A stretch of DNA of 64,000 nucleotides from UBA4312 sp002394635 (GCA_946539765.1 CAMNHO010000005.1:62001-126000); one strand, 5' to 3'; shown: positions 8,745-17,569, numbered from the stretch's first letter. Notes: generated by a model from the letters alone, not told the origin. A program made the numbers and translations.

Positions 8745-8771
8745 AAAAAGAGCCTGACATTAGTCAAGCTC
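8745..8771 (-). terminator. Terminator after the solute-binding lipoprotein gene
   Basis: The minus strand reads GAGCTTGAC-TAAT-GTCAGGCTC (nine pairs with one G-U) then TTTTT. The stop codon lies in the loop. It separates the reductase/symporter/binding-protein unit from the DeoR/GRE unit. Confidence 0.8.
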
Positions 8772-9587
8772 GTCAATGACAATATTGGCTATCTCTATCA
8801 GCCCTTCTTTATCCTTGGAGGCTGCCACTCCGTAATACTGTGTTGCAAACCGGTCATCGAGAATCTTCCGGTCTTCTTGCATATAACCTTCCAGAATCGT
8901 TACATCGACAGAGAACACATCAATATTCCCTCTTGTCAGCTCCTCGCTCAGTTCATCGTATGTACGATAGGATACAAAGCGAGGGGAGATCTTGATTCCA
9001 TGATTCTGCAGATATTTGATGAAATCCTCTCTTGTTGTGGAATTGGTCATGACACCGATCGTCTTTCCATCCAGATCCATGACCGAACGGATCCTTTCTT
9101 CCGATAATGTGCTGGCATCGCTCCGATTGGAATTGACCATCAATCCGATCGAGCTTTTCCAATAGCTGTCAGAGAAATTCACCACTTCTTTCCGGGCATT
9201 CGTAATCGTATAGGTTGCGATCACATAATCCACCTGGTCCGAAGTCAGAACAAGCTCCCTGTTTTCAACTTCCACCGGTTCAAAATGTACCAGTTCTTTT
9301 TCTCTGGCTTGTTCCACACTTACATCAAAGATCTTTGCTGCAATACTATAGGCTATGTCAATTTCCATACCCTCATACGTATTGGTTTCCGGATCCAGAT
9401 ATCCAAAACCCGGCACATCATCTTTACAAGCTACGCGCAGATATCCGCGGTCAATAATGGCCTGAACATCTTCTGTTATAACCACTTCCTGTGGTTTTTT
9501 TTCTTTTTTATCCGAAGTATTGTTCGTAGAAGTACTGCAGGCAGCCAGGCATAATGCGAAGAGCAAAACTGCAATTTTTTTGAACAT
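8760..9587 (-). CDS. Amino-acid-type solute-binding lipoprotein (SBP family 3), orphan
   Basis: A 275 aa exported lipoprotein with lipobox LAAC (Cys16), a Ser/Thr/Lys linker, then a periplasmic-binding-protein family 3 fold. Typical blocks are RGYLRVACKDDVPGFGY, YEGMEIDIAYSIA and the second-lobe segment DLDGKTIGVMTNS. Such proteins normally deliver polar amino acids to ABC importers. Here no ABC permease or ATPase is nearby; instead it starts 11 bases after a sodium-coupled symporter gene, with AAAGGAG as ribosome binding site. It may work with a distant ABC system, or as a sensor. Ligand unknown. Confidence 0.85.
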   Translation of the reverse strand: MFKKIAVLLFALCLAACSTSTNNTSDKKEKKPQEVVITEDVQAIIDRGYLRVACKDDVPGFGYLDPETNTYEGMEIDIAYSIAAKIFDVSVEQAREKELVHFEPVEVENRELVLTSDQVDYVIATYTITNARKEVVNFSDSYWKSSIGLMVNSNRSDASTLSEERIRSVMDLDGKTIGVMTNSTTREDFIKYLQNHGIKISPRFVSYRTYDELSEELTRGNIDVFSVDVTILEGYMQEDRKILDDRFATQYYGVAASKDKEGLIEIANIVIDELD

Positions 9588-9598
9588 ACACGCTCCTT

Positions 9599-10858
9599 TT
9601 ATGATTTTTCAAAGATATTGCGGTCCAAAGCTTTGTTTTGATGGGCCACAATGGTCGTACATACTGCATCTCCGGTAATATTTACAGCCGTACGCAACAT
9701 ATCCAGAATACGGTCGATTCCCATGATCAGTGCAATTCCTTCCGTTGGCAGACCGACAGAAGTCAATACCATAGACAAGGTGATCAAACCTACGCTCGGT
9801 ACACCGGCCGTTCCGATGGAAGCCAGTGTGGCTGTTGCGATAACGGTTGCCATATTTCCCAAAGTCAGCGGCATTCCATATACCTGCGAAATAAAGATGA
9901 CCGCAACCCCCTGCATGATGGCTGTACCGTCCATATTGATCGTCGCACCTAAAGGAATTGTAAATGACGAGATCTTCTTTGATACACCCATCTTCGTGTT
10001 CAATGTATCGATAGACATTGGGATGGTCGCATTGCTGGTTGCTGTCGTAAACGCAAACATCATTACCGGGAAGAATTTCTTAATGAACTTCGCCGGATTC
10101 AGACGCGTAAAGATAAACAATAAAATCTGATATACAAGGAAACATTGAATAGCCAGAGCCAGTGTGACAGATAACATATACTTCAACATTGGCAAGAAGG
10201 CATCAAACCCAATTTCGGCAAACGTCTTACAGATCAGACAGAATACGCCAACCGGGGCTGCACTCATTACAGCCATGGTCATTTCCATCATTACATCGTT
10301 AAATTGACTGAAGAAGTTAGCCACAGTGCTGGCTTTATTTCCGAGTTTGGCCAGCATGATACCGATAAACAACGCAAAGACAATGATCGGAAGCATATCC
10401 CCATTTGCCAATGAATTGATTGGGTTTTTCGGTATGATATTCAATAATGTGTCAACAAAATTAGTCGCTTCCGCTACCGTTACTTCCGAAGACTGTACCG
10501 CATCCAATGTAATGCCGATTCCCGGATTGATAACCGAGGCAAGACCTAAAGCGACAGCTACAGCTATCGCTGTCGTGAACAAATAAAATATAATGGTTCG
10601 TACGCCGACCCTTCCTAAGGTTTTGGTATCGCCGATAGCCATACTTCCACAGATCAAAGAGCAGAAGACCAAAGGAACGACCAACATCTGCATCAAACGA
10701 ATAAAGCCTTGTCCGACCACATACAGAACGCCATTGATCAGGACCGTGTCCTTAATATAGCCGTCCGGCACAAAATAATGCATTAAAACTCCCAATACAG
10801 CACCAGACAATAAAGATATAAAGATCTTTGTCGATAAGTTCAATTTCTTCTTATTCAA
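9599..10858 (-). CDS. Dicarboxylate/amino acid:cation symporter (DAACS family)
   Basis: A 419 aa multi-pass membrane transporter of the glutamate/aspartate/dicarboxylate:cation family (GltP, DctA, TcyP relatives). The diagnostic block SFTIPLGATINMDGTA contains the NMDGT motif that binds Na+ and substrate. The C-terminal segment RTAVNITGDAVCTT carries Asp, Asn and Thr of the substrate site (RxxxNxxGD). An Arg at this place favours acidic substrates, but neighbours are needed to decide. The start overlaps the 3' end of the RmlD-like gene by 8 bases, and the binding-protein gene follows. Confidence 0.9.
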   Translation of the reverse strand: MNKKKLNLSTKIFISLLSGAVLGVLMHYFVPDGYIKDTVLINGVLYVVGQGFIRLMQMLVVPLVFCSLICGSMAIGDTKTLGRVGVRTIIFYLFTTAIAVAVALGLASVINPGIGITLDAVQSSEVTVAEATNFVDTLLNIIPKNPINSLANGDMLPIIVFALFIGIMLAKLGNKASTVANFFSQFNDVMMEMTMAVMSAAPVGVFCLICKTFAEIGFDAFLPMLKYMLSVTLALAIQCFLVYQILLFIFTRLNPAKFIKKFFPVMMFAFTTATSNATIPMSIDTLNTKMGVSKKISSFTIPLGATINMDGTAIMQGVAVIFISQVYGMPLTLGNMATVIATATLASIGTAGVPSVGLITLSMVLTSVGLPTEGIALIMGIDRILDMLRTAVNITGDAVCTTIVAHQNKALDRNIFEKS

Positions 10859-11705
10859 TGATATACCCTCCCTTTTGCTTCAATGTATCCAGATACGCTT
10901 TTAACGCAACCTTCCAGTCACATGGTTCCGGTACGCCATCCAAGCGTAACATCATATTATCCAAAACAGAGTACACCGGGCGGCAGTCATCAGCTTCTGA
11001 AATCGGAAAGACCTCGATATCAGATCCCATATCTTTAACGATTTCACGGGCCAATTCATAACGTGAACAAGATCCCTTGCATACCGCATGATAGATCCCG
11101 TTCAGATCGTTTTCCACAAATTCCATAACAACCTTTGCCAGCTCGGTCGCACTAGTTGGGCTGGAAAACTGATTGATGGAAGCACGGAACGGTACATTGT
11201 CTTTCACTGCACGCATCACCTGATCCACATAATCTTTTCCGGTGCCATAAACCCAGGAGCTTCTAAGAATCACAAAGTTGTTGGTCATGGAAAGAATGAA
11301 CTGCTCTCCGGCCAGCTTTGATTTTCCGTAGATCGTTCTTGGTTTGACATAATCAAATTCATTTAATGGTTCATTCTCTTTTCCCGAGAATACATCATCG
11401 GTCGACAGCTGGATCAGCTTACATGACATATAATTTGCTTCTGTCGCCAGATTTCGTGCTCCTAGTGAATTGACACGATAGGCTTCATCCGGATCATCCA
11501 TACATTCTTGCAAATCAGTAATAGCTGCACAATTGATGACGACATCCGGACGATTTCTTTGCATATACATCCTGACCTGTTCAGGGGACGCAACATCAAC
11601 TTCTTCTTTCCCCGTCATAAACAGTTCATATTTCCCTGTATTCATCAGTTTTTGTAAAGCCGTACCCAAATGGCCATAGGCTCCACATATCCAGATTTTT
11701 TTCAT
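10851..11705 (-). CDS. dTDP-4-dehydrorhamnose reductase-like NAD(P)-dependent reductase
   Basis: A 284 aa extended short-chain dehydrogenase of the RmlD family. The Rossmann motif GAYGHLG is at 8-14, followed by the family phrase VINCAAITDL. The catalytic pair is Tyr and Lys of IYGKSKLAGEQF. A short C-terminal substrate domain follows. Known members reduce dTDP-4-keto-rhamnose, but no other rhamnose genes (rmlA, rmlB, rmlC) are here; the gene leads a unit with a symporter and a binding protein, so the substrate may differ. Ribosome binding site AGGAGGAG. Confidence 0.8.
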   Translation of the reverse strand: MKKIWICGAYGHLGTALQKLMNTGKYELFMTGKEEVDVASPEQVRMYMQRNRPDVVINCAAITDLQECMDDPDEAYRVNSLGARNLATEANYMSCKLIQLSTDDVFSGKENEPLNEFDYVKPRTIYGKSKLAGEQFILSMTNNFVILRSSWVYGTGKDYVDQVMRAVKDNVPFRASINQFSSPTSATELAKVVMEFVENDLNGIYHAVCKGSCSRYELAREIVKDMGSDIEVFPISEADDCRPVYSVLDNMMLRLDGVPEPCDWKVALKAYLDTLKQKGGYIIE

Positions 11706-11824
11706 ATAGCATTCTCCTCCTATTAAAAATTAACTTAACTTATATATTTCAGTTTCTCATGGTCTTATAAAAAACACAAATAATTCAACAGTCTTTCTCT
11801 ATAATATCAATAAATATTCTGCTT

Positions 11825-12262
11825 CTATGATTCCGTATCTTCAGCCGGCACTGTACGAATCGTTATAGAACCATTCGTTTTATTCTTCCGGATCTCTACA
11901 TTCAACATATAATCTCCTGGTTTCACTTCGTATTCCTCAGAACCGGATCGATTGACTGTCACCTCCAGCTCGGCATTCGCATCATCCATTTTATCCGTAT
12001 CGGGATCCTCATCTGAATCTGACGATCCAATCAATTCAATTTCAACTTCACCATTATCCATAGTAGATTCAAAGACCACTTTTTCGCCATTTCCAACTGT
12101 AAGTATTCCAGTCGTGCTCTCTATGTCCTCGGATGCATTCTCCATAACGATCTTCGCTTCCTTTTCATTTACTGCATCGACCATTAACGTGCCTCCTGCC
12201 TCTGTGCATCCAGTCAATGCCAGGGCAAAAGCTGTCACCAGCCATATCGTTTTTCTTTTCAT
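11825..12262 (-). CDS. Small lipoprotein of unknown function
   Basis: A 145 aa exported lipoprotein: Lys/Arg N-terminus, hydrophobic core, lipobox LTGC (Cys19). The mature part has an all-beta look, with an acidic central stretch (SSDSDEDPDTDKMDD, about 80-95). I do not recognise the family. It has its own ribosome binding site (AGGAGG) and stands between the iron operon terminator and the RmlD-like gene. The charge pattern could bind cations, but there is no motif to prove it. Confidence 0.65.
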   Translation of the reverse strand: MKRKTIWLVTAFALALTGCTEAGGTLMVDAVNEKEAKIVMENASEDIESTTGILTVGNGEKVVFESTMDNGEVEIELIGSSDSDEDPDTDKMDDANAELEVTVNRSGSEEYEVKPGDYMLNVEIRKNKTNGSITIRTVPAEDTES

Positions 12263-12313
12263 CCCAGATCCTCCTATTGTATTAAAAATATTATCGTTAA
12301 TCCTATTATAACG

Positions 12314-12343
12314 AAAAAAAGCTTACTGACAAAATCAGTAAGC
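12314..12343 (-). terminator. Terminator of the feo operon
   Basis: On the minus strand, GCTTACTGA / TCAGTAAGC is a perfect nine-pair hairpin with a 5-base loop, followed by TTTTTTT. It lies directly after the small Cys-rich gene that ends the operon. Confidence 0.9.
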
Positions 12344-12349
12344 GAATAA

Positions 12350-12526
12350 TCAAATTGTTTTCGGATGATCTTTTCGATAGCGTTCCACTAAGGACGGACC
12401 CTCTTTATGACTGCAAATTTTTCCACATTTGGCACACTCTTCCTGACAAGCCCCATGTTTTCTTACATAAGAGACAGCCCCTATGAAACAAATCGCAAGA
12501 ATAGCCGATACAAGAATGGTTGCCAT
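12350..12526 (-). CDS. FeoB-associated Cys-rich small membrane protein
   Basis: A 58 aa protein. One N-terminal membrane helix (about 2-21) is followed by a Cys cluster CQEECAKCGKIC (Cys27, 31, 34, 38) and a basic tail. This is the layout of the FeoB-associated Cys-rich membrane protein family, which sits next to feoB in many Firmicutes and is thought to assist Fe(II) transfer or FeoB assembly. It starts 11 bases after the feoB stop and precedes the operon terminator. Confidence 0.8.
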   Translation of the reverse strand: MATILVSAILAICFIGAVSYVRKHGACQEECAKCGKICSHKEGPSLVERYRKDHPKTI

Positions 12527-12537
12527 AACTATCCTTT

Positions 12538-14631
12538 CTAGGCTTTTTCCTTATAAGCCGGACGGAAAATAAAGTACAGAGCAGCTACTAAGATAACCAA
12601 TGCAGCAATTGTTCCGATTCCAAAGGAGCCACCATAGAACAGCCAATTTCCCAACTGATATATAACCAGGGATAAACAATAGCCCAAAGCCAGCTGGTAA
12701 CCAATCGCAATCCAGCCCCATTTTTTAGAGCCCATTTCACGCATTGTTGCGGCAATAGCTGCCACACACGGCGGGTCGAACAAATTCATCGTCATAAAGG
12801 ATAAGGCTGCAATCGGTGTAAACAAGCTTGTGATACCTTTGCTGCCAGCTAACATCGCAACGGTAGAAGCCGCTGTTTCCTTCGCCATTTCTGCTGTCAC
12901 AACAGCTACAGCTCCCTGCCATGTTCCAAAGCCAAGCGGAGCAAAGATCCACGCAAATAAATGACCAATGGAAGCCAGAATGCTTTGATCCAGTTCGGTT
13001 TCCGGATCCAGCAGCTGGAAGCTCCAACTGAAGCTCTGCAGGAACCAAACGACTACACAGATCGCAAAAATAATGGTTCCGGCTTTAATAATGAAGTGTT
13101 TGCCACGTTCCCATACACGAATCGCTACATTTCGTAAGCTTGGCATGTGGTATGCCGGCAGCTCCATCACAAACGGCGCCGGATCTCCCGCAAATAATCG
13201 CGTTTTCTTAAGTGCAATACCAGATAAGATGATGATCGCAAAGCTTAAGATCCACATGCCCCAGGCAACCCATACATTTCCATGAAAGAATGCACTGGTG
13301 ATCATGGCAATGATCTCGGTCTTTGCCGCACATGGAATGAATGTACATAACAGGATCGTCATACGACGGTCTTTTTCATTCTCGATCGTACGTGTTCCCA
13401 TAACAGCCGGTACACCACATCCTGTACCGATCAGGATCGGAATGAAGCTCTTTCCTGATAAACCAAAACGACGGAAGATACGGTCCAGGATAAAAGCGAT
13501 ACGGGACATATATCCACAATCCTCTAAAATTGCCAGGAATAAGAATACCAACAGAATCTGTGGTACAAAACCTAATACCGTACCAACACCACCGATGATA
13601 CCATCAACAATCAAGCTTGTCAGCCATCCGGCCAGTCCGATATTTTCACAGAAAGAGGTAACAGCTGTCGGTACGATTTCTCCAAAGAGAACATCGTTGG
13701 TCCAATCTGTCATCCATGTTCCCACTGTCGATACGGAAATATAATACATCAACCAGATAATTGCCAGGAATATCGGCAATGCCAGGATCCGGTTTGTAAC
13801 GATCTTATCGATCTTATCAGAAGTGGACAACTCTGTCTTTGCACGACCTTTCACAACACTGGAGTCCACAATTCTTGAAATATATTCGTAACGTTGTCCG
13901 GTGATAATACTTTCCGAATCATCATCCATTTCTTTCTCACAGTCAACGATATGGGTTTCCACATGATCCAGAATTTCTTTGGACAAGCCCATTTCGGCAA
14001 TGGCCTTTTCATCTCTTTCAAAGACCTTGACCGCAAACCAGCGCAGTCCTTTCATACCCACGGTGTTTTCAATCGATTCTTCAATATGGGCAATGGCATG
14101 TTCCACCGACCCGGTAAATACGTGCGGGTTCTGCTGGTTTGGTTTTCCAGCCTTGGCCAGTTCCATGGCTACTTCAGCTGCCTGCTTTGAACCTTCTCCT
14201 TTTAAAGCACTGATCTCAATCACTTTGCATCCCAAAGCCTGTTCCAGCTTTGGCACATCAATTGTGTCACCGTTTTTACGAACAAGGTCGATCATATTGA
14301 CGGCGACAACCATTGGAATATCCAGTTCCAACAACTGTGTTGTCAGATACAGGTTACGTTCAATGTTGGTTCCATCCACAATATTGATGATCGCATCCGG
14401 TTTTTCATTCACCAGATACTGACGCGCTACTACTTCTTCCAGACTATACGGAGACAAAGAATAAATACCCGGTAAATCCTGGATAATGACATCTTTATTT
14501 CCTTTTAATCTTCCATCTTTCTTTTCAACCGTAACACCCGGCCAGTTTCCTACATATTGGGAACTGCCTGTCAGCGCATTGAACAGCGTTGTCTTTCCAC
14601 TGTTCGGATTTCCCGCTAAAGCGATTTTCAT
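12538..14631 (-). CDS. feoB: Ferrous iron transport protein B
   Basis: A 697 aa inner-membrane Fe(II) transporter. The N-terminal G domain has the P-loop GNPNSGKTT (G1, 7-15), the switch region YVGNWPGVTVE, and DLPGIYSL (G3). A linker of about 100 residues follows, then a polytopic membrane domain with the conserved Gate-like segments (GTGCGVPAVMGTRT and PCAAKT). The length is typical of Firmicute FeoB. It is the third gene of feoA-feoA-feoB-small protein, with a 20-base gap after the second feoA. Iron-dependent repression is likely, given the box upstream of the operon. Confidence 0.96.
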   Translation of the reverse strand: MKIALAGNPNSGKTTLFNALTGSSQYVGNWPGVTVEKKDGRLKGNKDVIIQDLPGIYSLSPYSLEEVVARQYLVNEKPDAIINIVDGTNIERNLYLTTQLLELDIPMVVAVNMIDLVRKNGDTIDVPKLEQALGCKVIEISALKGEGSKQAAEVAMELAKAGKPNQQNPHVFTGSVEHAIAHIEESIENTVGMKGLRWFAVKVFERDEKAIAEMGLSKEILDHVETHIVDCEKEMDDDSESIITGQRYEYISRIVDSSVVKGRAKTELSTSDKIDKIVTNRILALPIFLAIIWLMYYISVSTVGTWMTDWTNDVLFGEIVPTAVTSFCENIGLAGWLTSLIVDGIIGGVGTVLGFVPQILLVFLFLAILEDCGYMSRIAFILDRIFRRFGLSGKSFIPILIGTGCGVPAVMGTRTIENEKDRRMTILLCTFIPCAAKTEIIAMITSAFFHGNVWVAWGMWILSFAIIILSGIALKKTRLFAGDPAPFVMELPAYHMPSLRNVAIRVWERGKHFIIKAGTIIFAICVVVWFLQSFSWSFQLLDPETELDQSILASIGHLFAWIFAPLGFGTWQGAVAVVTAEMAKETAASTVAMLAGSKGITSLFTPIAALSFMTMNLFDPPCVAAIAATMREMGSKKWGWIAIGYQLALGYCLSLVIYQLGNWLFYGGSFGIGTIAALVILVAALYFIFRPAYKEKA

Positions 14632-14651
14632 AGACTTCTTCCTTCCCTTAC

Positions 14652-14870
14652 TTATTCCACTTCAATAAATTCTGCATCGGCTTTCCGGATAGATAATTCA
14701 TATCCTCTTACCGTCAATTCAATCGGATCACCTAACGGCGCAACCTTACGAACAGTAATTTCGACTCCTTTAGTGATCCCCATATCCATGATGCGTCGCT
14801 TCGTCGCTCCGACACCTGTTAATTTTTTTACTTTGACTGTACTTCCTACACTCGCTTCTCTTAATGTCAT
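14652..14870 (-). CDS. feoA: FeoA domain protein (second copy)
   Basis: A 72 aa SH3-like beta-barrel of the FeoA family: MTLREASVGSTVKVKKLTG, then a RRIMDMGITKGVEITV core (family pattern RLxxMGLxxG) and a C-terminal LSIRKADAEFIEV strand. FeoA proteins are cytoplasmic partners that tune FeoB. It lies 11 bases downstream of the first FeoA-like gene and 20 bases before feoB. Confidence 0.9.
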   Translation of the reverse strand: MTLREASVGSTVKVKKLTGVGATKRRIMDMGITKGVEITVRKVAPLGDPIELTVRGYELSIRKADAEFIEVE

Positions 14871-14881
14871 ATTCCTTCCTC

Positions 14882-15091
14882 CTATACCATAATGCGTTGT
14901 GCCAAAGATCGATCCAATGCCAGACGAACCCCTTTGACCTCCACGATTAAATTGCCGTCTACCTTTTGGATGATCTTCACTTCGGCTCCTTCTACAAATC
15001 CAAGATTTGCCAGATGATTACGAACATCATCTTTTCCTGTAATCCGTTTTACGCAATACAGCGTATTCACTTCCGCAAAAATGATTGGCAT
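14882..15091 (-). CDS. feoA: FeoA domain protein (first copy)
   Basis: A 69 aa FeoA-like barrel, the first gene of the feo operon. It has the ANLGFVEGAEVKIIQK core and the ending VRLALDRSLAQRIMV, the usual FeoA C-terminal pattern. It is clearly diverged from the second copy, so the two may play different parts with FeoB. Ribosome binding site AGGAGG; start 157 bases from the divergent HMA gene. Confidence 0.88.
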   Translation of the reverse strand: MPIIFAEVNTLYCVKRITGKDDVRNHLANLGFVEGAEVKIIQKVDGNLIVEVKGVRLALDRSLAQRIMV

Positions 15092-15106
15092 ACGACCTCC
15101 TATAAG

Positions 15107-15171
15107 TTTTAGTTAACTTTATTAGCCTATTCTAACATAGTTAATTTTAGTTAATTGTAGAAGATTGTCAA
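15107..15171 (-). promoter_or_regulatory. feo operon promoter with DtxR-like box and TTAACTA repeats
   Basis: A minus-strand TTGACA (15166-15171) precedes an AT-rich stretch. Downstream is TTAGAATAGGCTAA (15122-15135), whose TTAG..TAGGCTAA core matches the left part of the DtxR/IdeR consensus. Three TTAACTA copies flank it (minus strand, at about 15110-15116, 15138-15144 and 15148-15154). An iron- or metal-sensing repressor is expected here, but its identity is inferred. Confidence 0.5.
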
Positions 15172-15179
15172 CCAAAAAA

Positions 15180-15207
15180 TTGAATTCATTCTATTTTGAT
15201 TTATAAT
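15180..15207 (+). promoter_or_regulatory. Promoter of the HMA-domain gene
   Basis: TTGAAT (15180-15185) and a perfect TATAAT (15202-15207) are 16 bases apart, about 40 bases upstream of the ATG at 15248. The gene diverges from the feo operon. Confidence 0.6.
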
Positions 15208-15247
15208 TAATACGATAAGTTATATATAATTAACAAGGAGAAAATAT

Positions 15248-15601
15248 ATGATAAATGTTATTGTCATCGCACTGATTGCCGTCGGTGTACTCTATGGAAT
15301 CCGGAAAATGCGTAAGGATGCCACCGAAGGATGTTGTTCCCCTGTGGAAACCGTAAAAAAGACAAAAGTCGAGGATACAGACCTTTCCCATTATCCCTAT
15401 TCACAGACCTTTATAGTAGAAGATATGCACTGTTCCAATTGTACGACACGGATAGAAAACGCCATAGCTTCACAAGACGGTTGTATTGCCCACGCAGACC
15501 TGAATACGAAGAAAGTGACCATTTGGACCAAAGAAGAAAAAGAACCAACTCAACTTAAGGCATGGATTGCCAGAGCTGGCTACACCCCAAAAGATGCATA
15601 A
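15248..15601 (+). CDS. Membrane-anchored heavy-metal-associated (HMA) domain protein
   Basis: A 117 aa protein in two parts. The N-terminus is a single membrane helix (about 2-18) followed by a basic KMRKD stretch and a CC pair (29-30), resembling FeoB-associated small proteins. Residues about 53-117 form an HMA ferredoxin-like domain with the metal motif DMHCSNC (expected GMxCxxC). HMA domains carry Cu(I), Zn or similar ions. It diverges from feo across a 156-base shared regulatory region, so it is probably coregulated. It is too short to be a P-type ATPase piece and has its own promoter and terminator. Confidence 0.75.
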   Translation: MINVIVIALIAVGVLYGIRKMRKDATEGCCSPVETVKKTKVEDTDLSHYPYSQTFIVEDMHCSNCTTRIENAIASQDGCIAHADLNTKKVTIWTKEEKEPTQLKAWIARAGYTPKDA

Positions 15602-15631
15602 AAAAACACCTGGGAATGCATCATTCCCAGG
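15601..15631. terminator. Bidirectional terminator between the HMA and OYE genes
   Basis: Perfect stem CCTGGGAATG / CATTCCCAGG with a 3-base loop. On the minus strand it is followed by a T-rich run, serving the OYE gene that ends at 15644. On the plus strand the following AATTATTCTT is weaker. Confidence 0.75.
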
Positions 15632-15643
15632 AATTATTCTTAT

Positions 15644-17569
15644 TTATAACGATAAGGCAGCGGCCAGTCCGGCTTCTGTCGCTTTATTGGCAGTGCCCGC
15701 TTGTTTGGCATCTCCGATCACGGTAACATGATCACATACTGCCCTTGCGGCTTGTTCCAACGGATTATAAGAACGGACACCCATGGCTAGCACAATTGTG
15801 TCAAATCCGGTCAGAGTATGAGATTGTCCTTCCTGCTCATATACACAGCCATCCGCAGTAAATCGGCGGACTGTCGCATTGACGATCTTTGAAATCTGAC
15901 GGTCAGCCAGACGTGGCATTAAGAACGCTCTTGGAATCATAGCTTCATCCAGAGCAATATCCGAACGCATCTCCAGGATCGTTACAGCTCGATTCTGTTC
16001 TCCCATAAAATCCGCTGTTTCCACTCCTGTCATACCTCCGCCGATGACCAGCACGTTGGTTCCTGGCATGACATTTCCATCCAGTACATCGATGGCGTCT
16101 ATCACATTGGCTCCGTCAATACCAGGAATCTTCGGATGTGCCGGGATCCCGCCTGTAGCCAGAATGATTGCGTCCGCTTTGAATGTCTTTAAGAAATCCT
16201 CATCTACTTCCGTATTTAACATGTATTTCACACCATACTTTTTCCCCATCGTCAGATAGTATTTAATAGCTGTCGCAATGTCCTGCTTGGTTGGTGGGAT
16301 CGAAGCCAGCCGAAACTGTCCTCCAAAATGACCGGTTTTTTCCGCTACGGTCACGTCATGACCTTTCATAGCGGAAATCCATGCAGCTTCCAGACCTGCA
16401 GGTCCACTGCCGACCACTAATACTTTTTTCTTTTCTTTTGCCGGACCAAGGTCATATTCAAACTCATGACCAGTCGTAGGACTCACTAAGCAGGAACAAG
16501 CATCACCGACAAAAATATAACCAATACAAGACTGGGTACAGCCGATACATGGTGCAATTTCATCTGTCTTTCCGGCAATGACTTTATTCGGTAATTCCGG
16601 ATCTGCCAGGGAAGCTCGTCCAAAGGAAATGAAATCGGCACAACCGTTTAATAATGCTCCTTCTGCTTCAAACGGCGTATAACGTCCGACCGAAATGACC
16701 GGGATAGATACAGCCTCCTTTATCACCTTTGTCGGAAATTGGTTAAATCCGTGTGGCATTTCTCCGGAAGCACTCATATAATGCATACTTGCATATGTCA
16801 TGATTGAAATATGCAGCGCGTCCACGCCCTCTTCTTCTGCCATACGGGCAACGTTTACAGATTCTTCCAGCGTCCGACCTCCATGAACCTTCTCATCATA
16901 GCCAAAACGGAATGTCATCACAAAATCATCGTTCGTCTTTTTTCGAATATTTCTGAATATTTCTCTTGGAAATTTCATTCGCCCTTCAAAATCTCCACCA
17001 AATTCATCATATCGTTTATTCGCATGCGGGGACATAAACTGGGCAATCAGATATCCATGGGCTCCATGCACTTCCACCCCGTCCGCACCGGCTTTTTCGG
17101 CTCTGGCGGCCGCATCTCCATATTGTTCAATCACTTCCCAAACACGTTCATTGCTCATTTCATCCGGCATAGCTCCTATCACTGGACAAGGAATACGGCT
17201 CGGTGCTTCCGGCGTCATATTATAAATTGTCGGAGGCGCCGTCTGACGTCCACAGTGATGCAGCTGCACTAATACTTTGCCGCCGTTAGCATGGATGACA
17301 TCCATTAATCGTCTGAATCCTTCTACCTGATCATCTTTCCAAAGCCCTACCTGCCCGGCAATGGCTCGTCCTTTCGGATCGATGGCTGTTACCTCTATGA
17401 TAATCAATCCGAATCCGCCACGGGCTCTGGCTGCATAATACTGGATCATCCGATCGGTAACATATCCTTCATAATTTCCGAAATTCGTTCCCATCGGAGG
17501 AACGACAAATCGGTTTTTCAGGTTCATGTGACCGATGGATCCAGGTTGCAGCAACTTTTGAAAATTCAT
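15644..17569 (-). CDS. NADH:flavin oxidoreductase, 2,4-dienoyl-CoA reductase/enoate reductase family
   Basis: A 641 aa three-part reductase: an N-terminal FMN-binding TIM barrel of the old yellow enzyme family (MNFQKLLQPGSIGHMNLKNR..., catalytic-type motif VEVHGAHGYLIAQF), a 4Fe-4S motif CIGCTQSC with later Cys residues (about 340-365), then a FAD domain (VVGSGPAGLEAAW) and an NAD(P) domain (VIGGGMTGVETA). This layout is shared by FadH, enoate and cinnamate reductases and bile acid enzymes BaiCD/BaiH. It reduces an activated C=C bond; the substrate is not readable. The start at 17569 follows AAAGGAG; the in-frame extension upstream lacks a site. Confidence 0.9.
   Translation of the reverse strand: MNFQKLLQPGSIGHMNLKNRFVVPPMGTNFGNYEGYVTDRMIQYYAARARGGFGLIIIEVTAIDPKGRAIAGQVGLWKDDQVEGFRRLMDVIHANGGKVLVQLHHCGRQTAPPTIYNMTPEAPSRIPCPVIGAMPDEMSNERVWEVIEQYGDAAARAEKAGADGVEVHGAHGYLIAQFMSPHANKRYDEFGGDFEGRMKFPREIFRNIRKKTNDDFVMTFRFGYDEKVHGGRTLEESVNVARMAEEEGVDALHISIMTYASMHYMSASGEMPHGFNQFPTKVIKEAVSIPVISVGRYTPFEAEGALLNGCADFISFGRASLADPELPNKVIAGKTDEIAPCIGCTQSCIGYIFVGDACSCLVSPTTGHEFEYDLGPAKEKKKVLVVGSGPAGLEAAWISAMKGHDVTVAEKTGHFGGQFRLASIPPTKQDIATAIKYYLTMGKKYGVKYMLNTEVDEDFLKTFKADAIILATGGIPAHPKIPGIDGANVIDAIDVLDGNVMPGTNVLVIGGGMTGVETADFMGEQNRAVTILEMRSDIALDEAMIPRAFLMPRLADRQISKIVNATVRRFTADGCVYEQEGQSHTLTGFDTIVLAMGVRSYNPLEQAARAVCDHVTVIGDAKQAGTANKATEAGLAAALSL

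Noticed and set aside
8760..9587. The SBP-3 lipoprotein as part of a complete local ABC importer
   Set aside because: No ABC permease or ATPase is near; the adjacent transporter is a single-component symporter.
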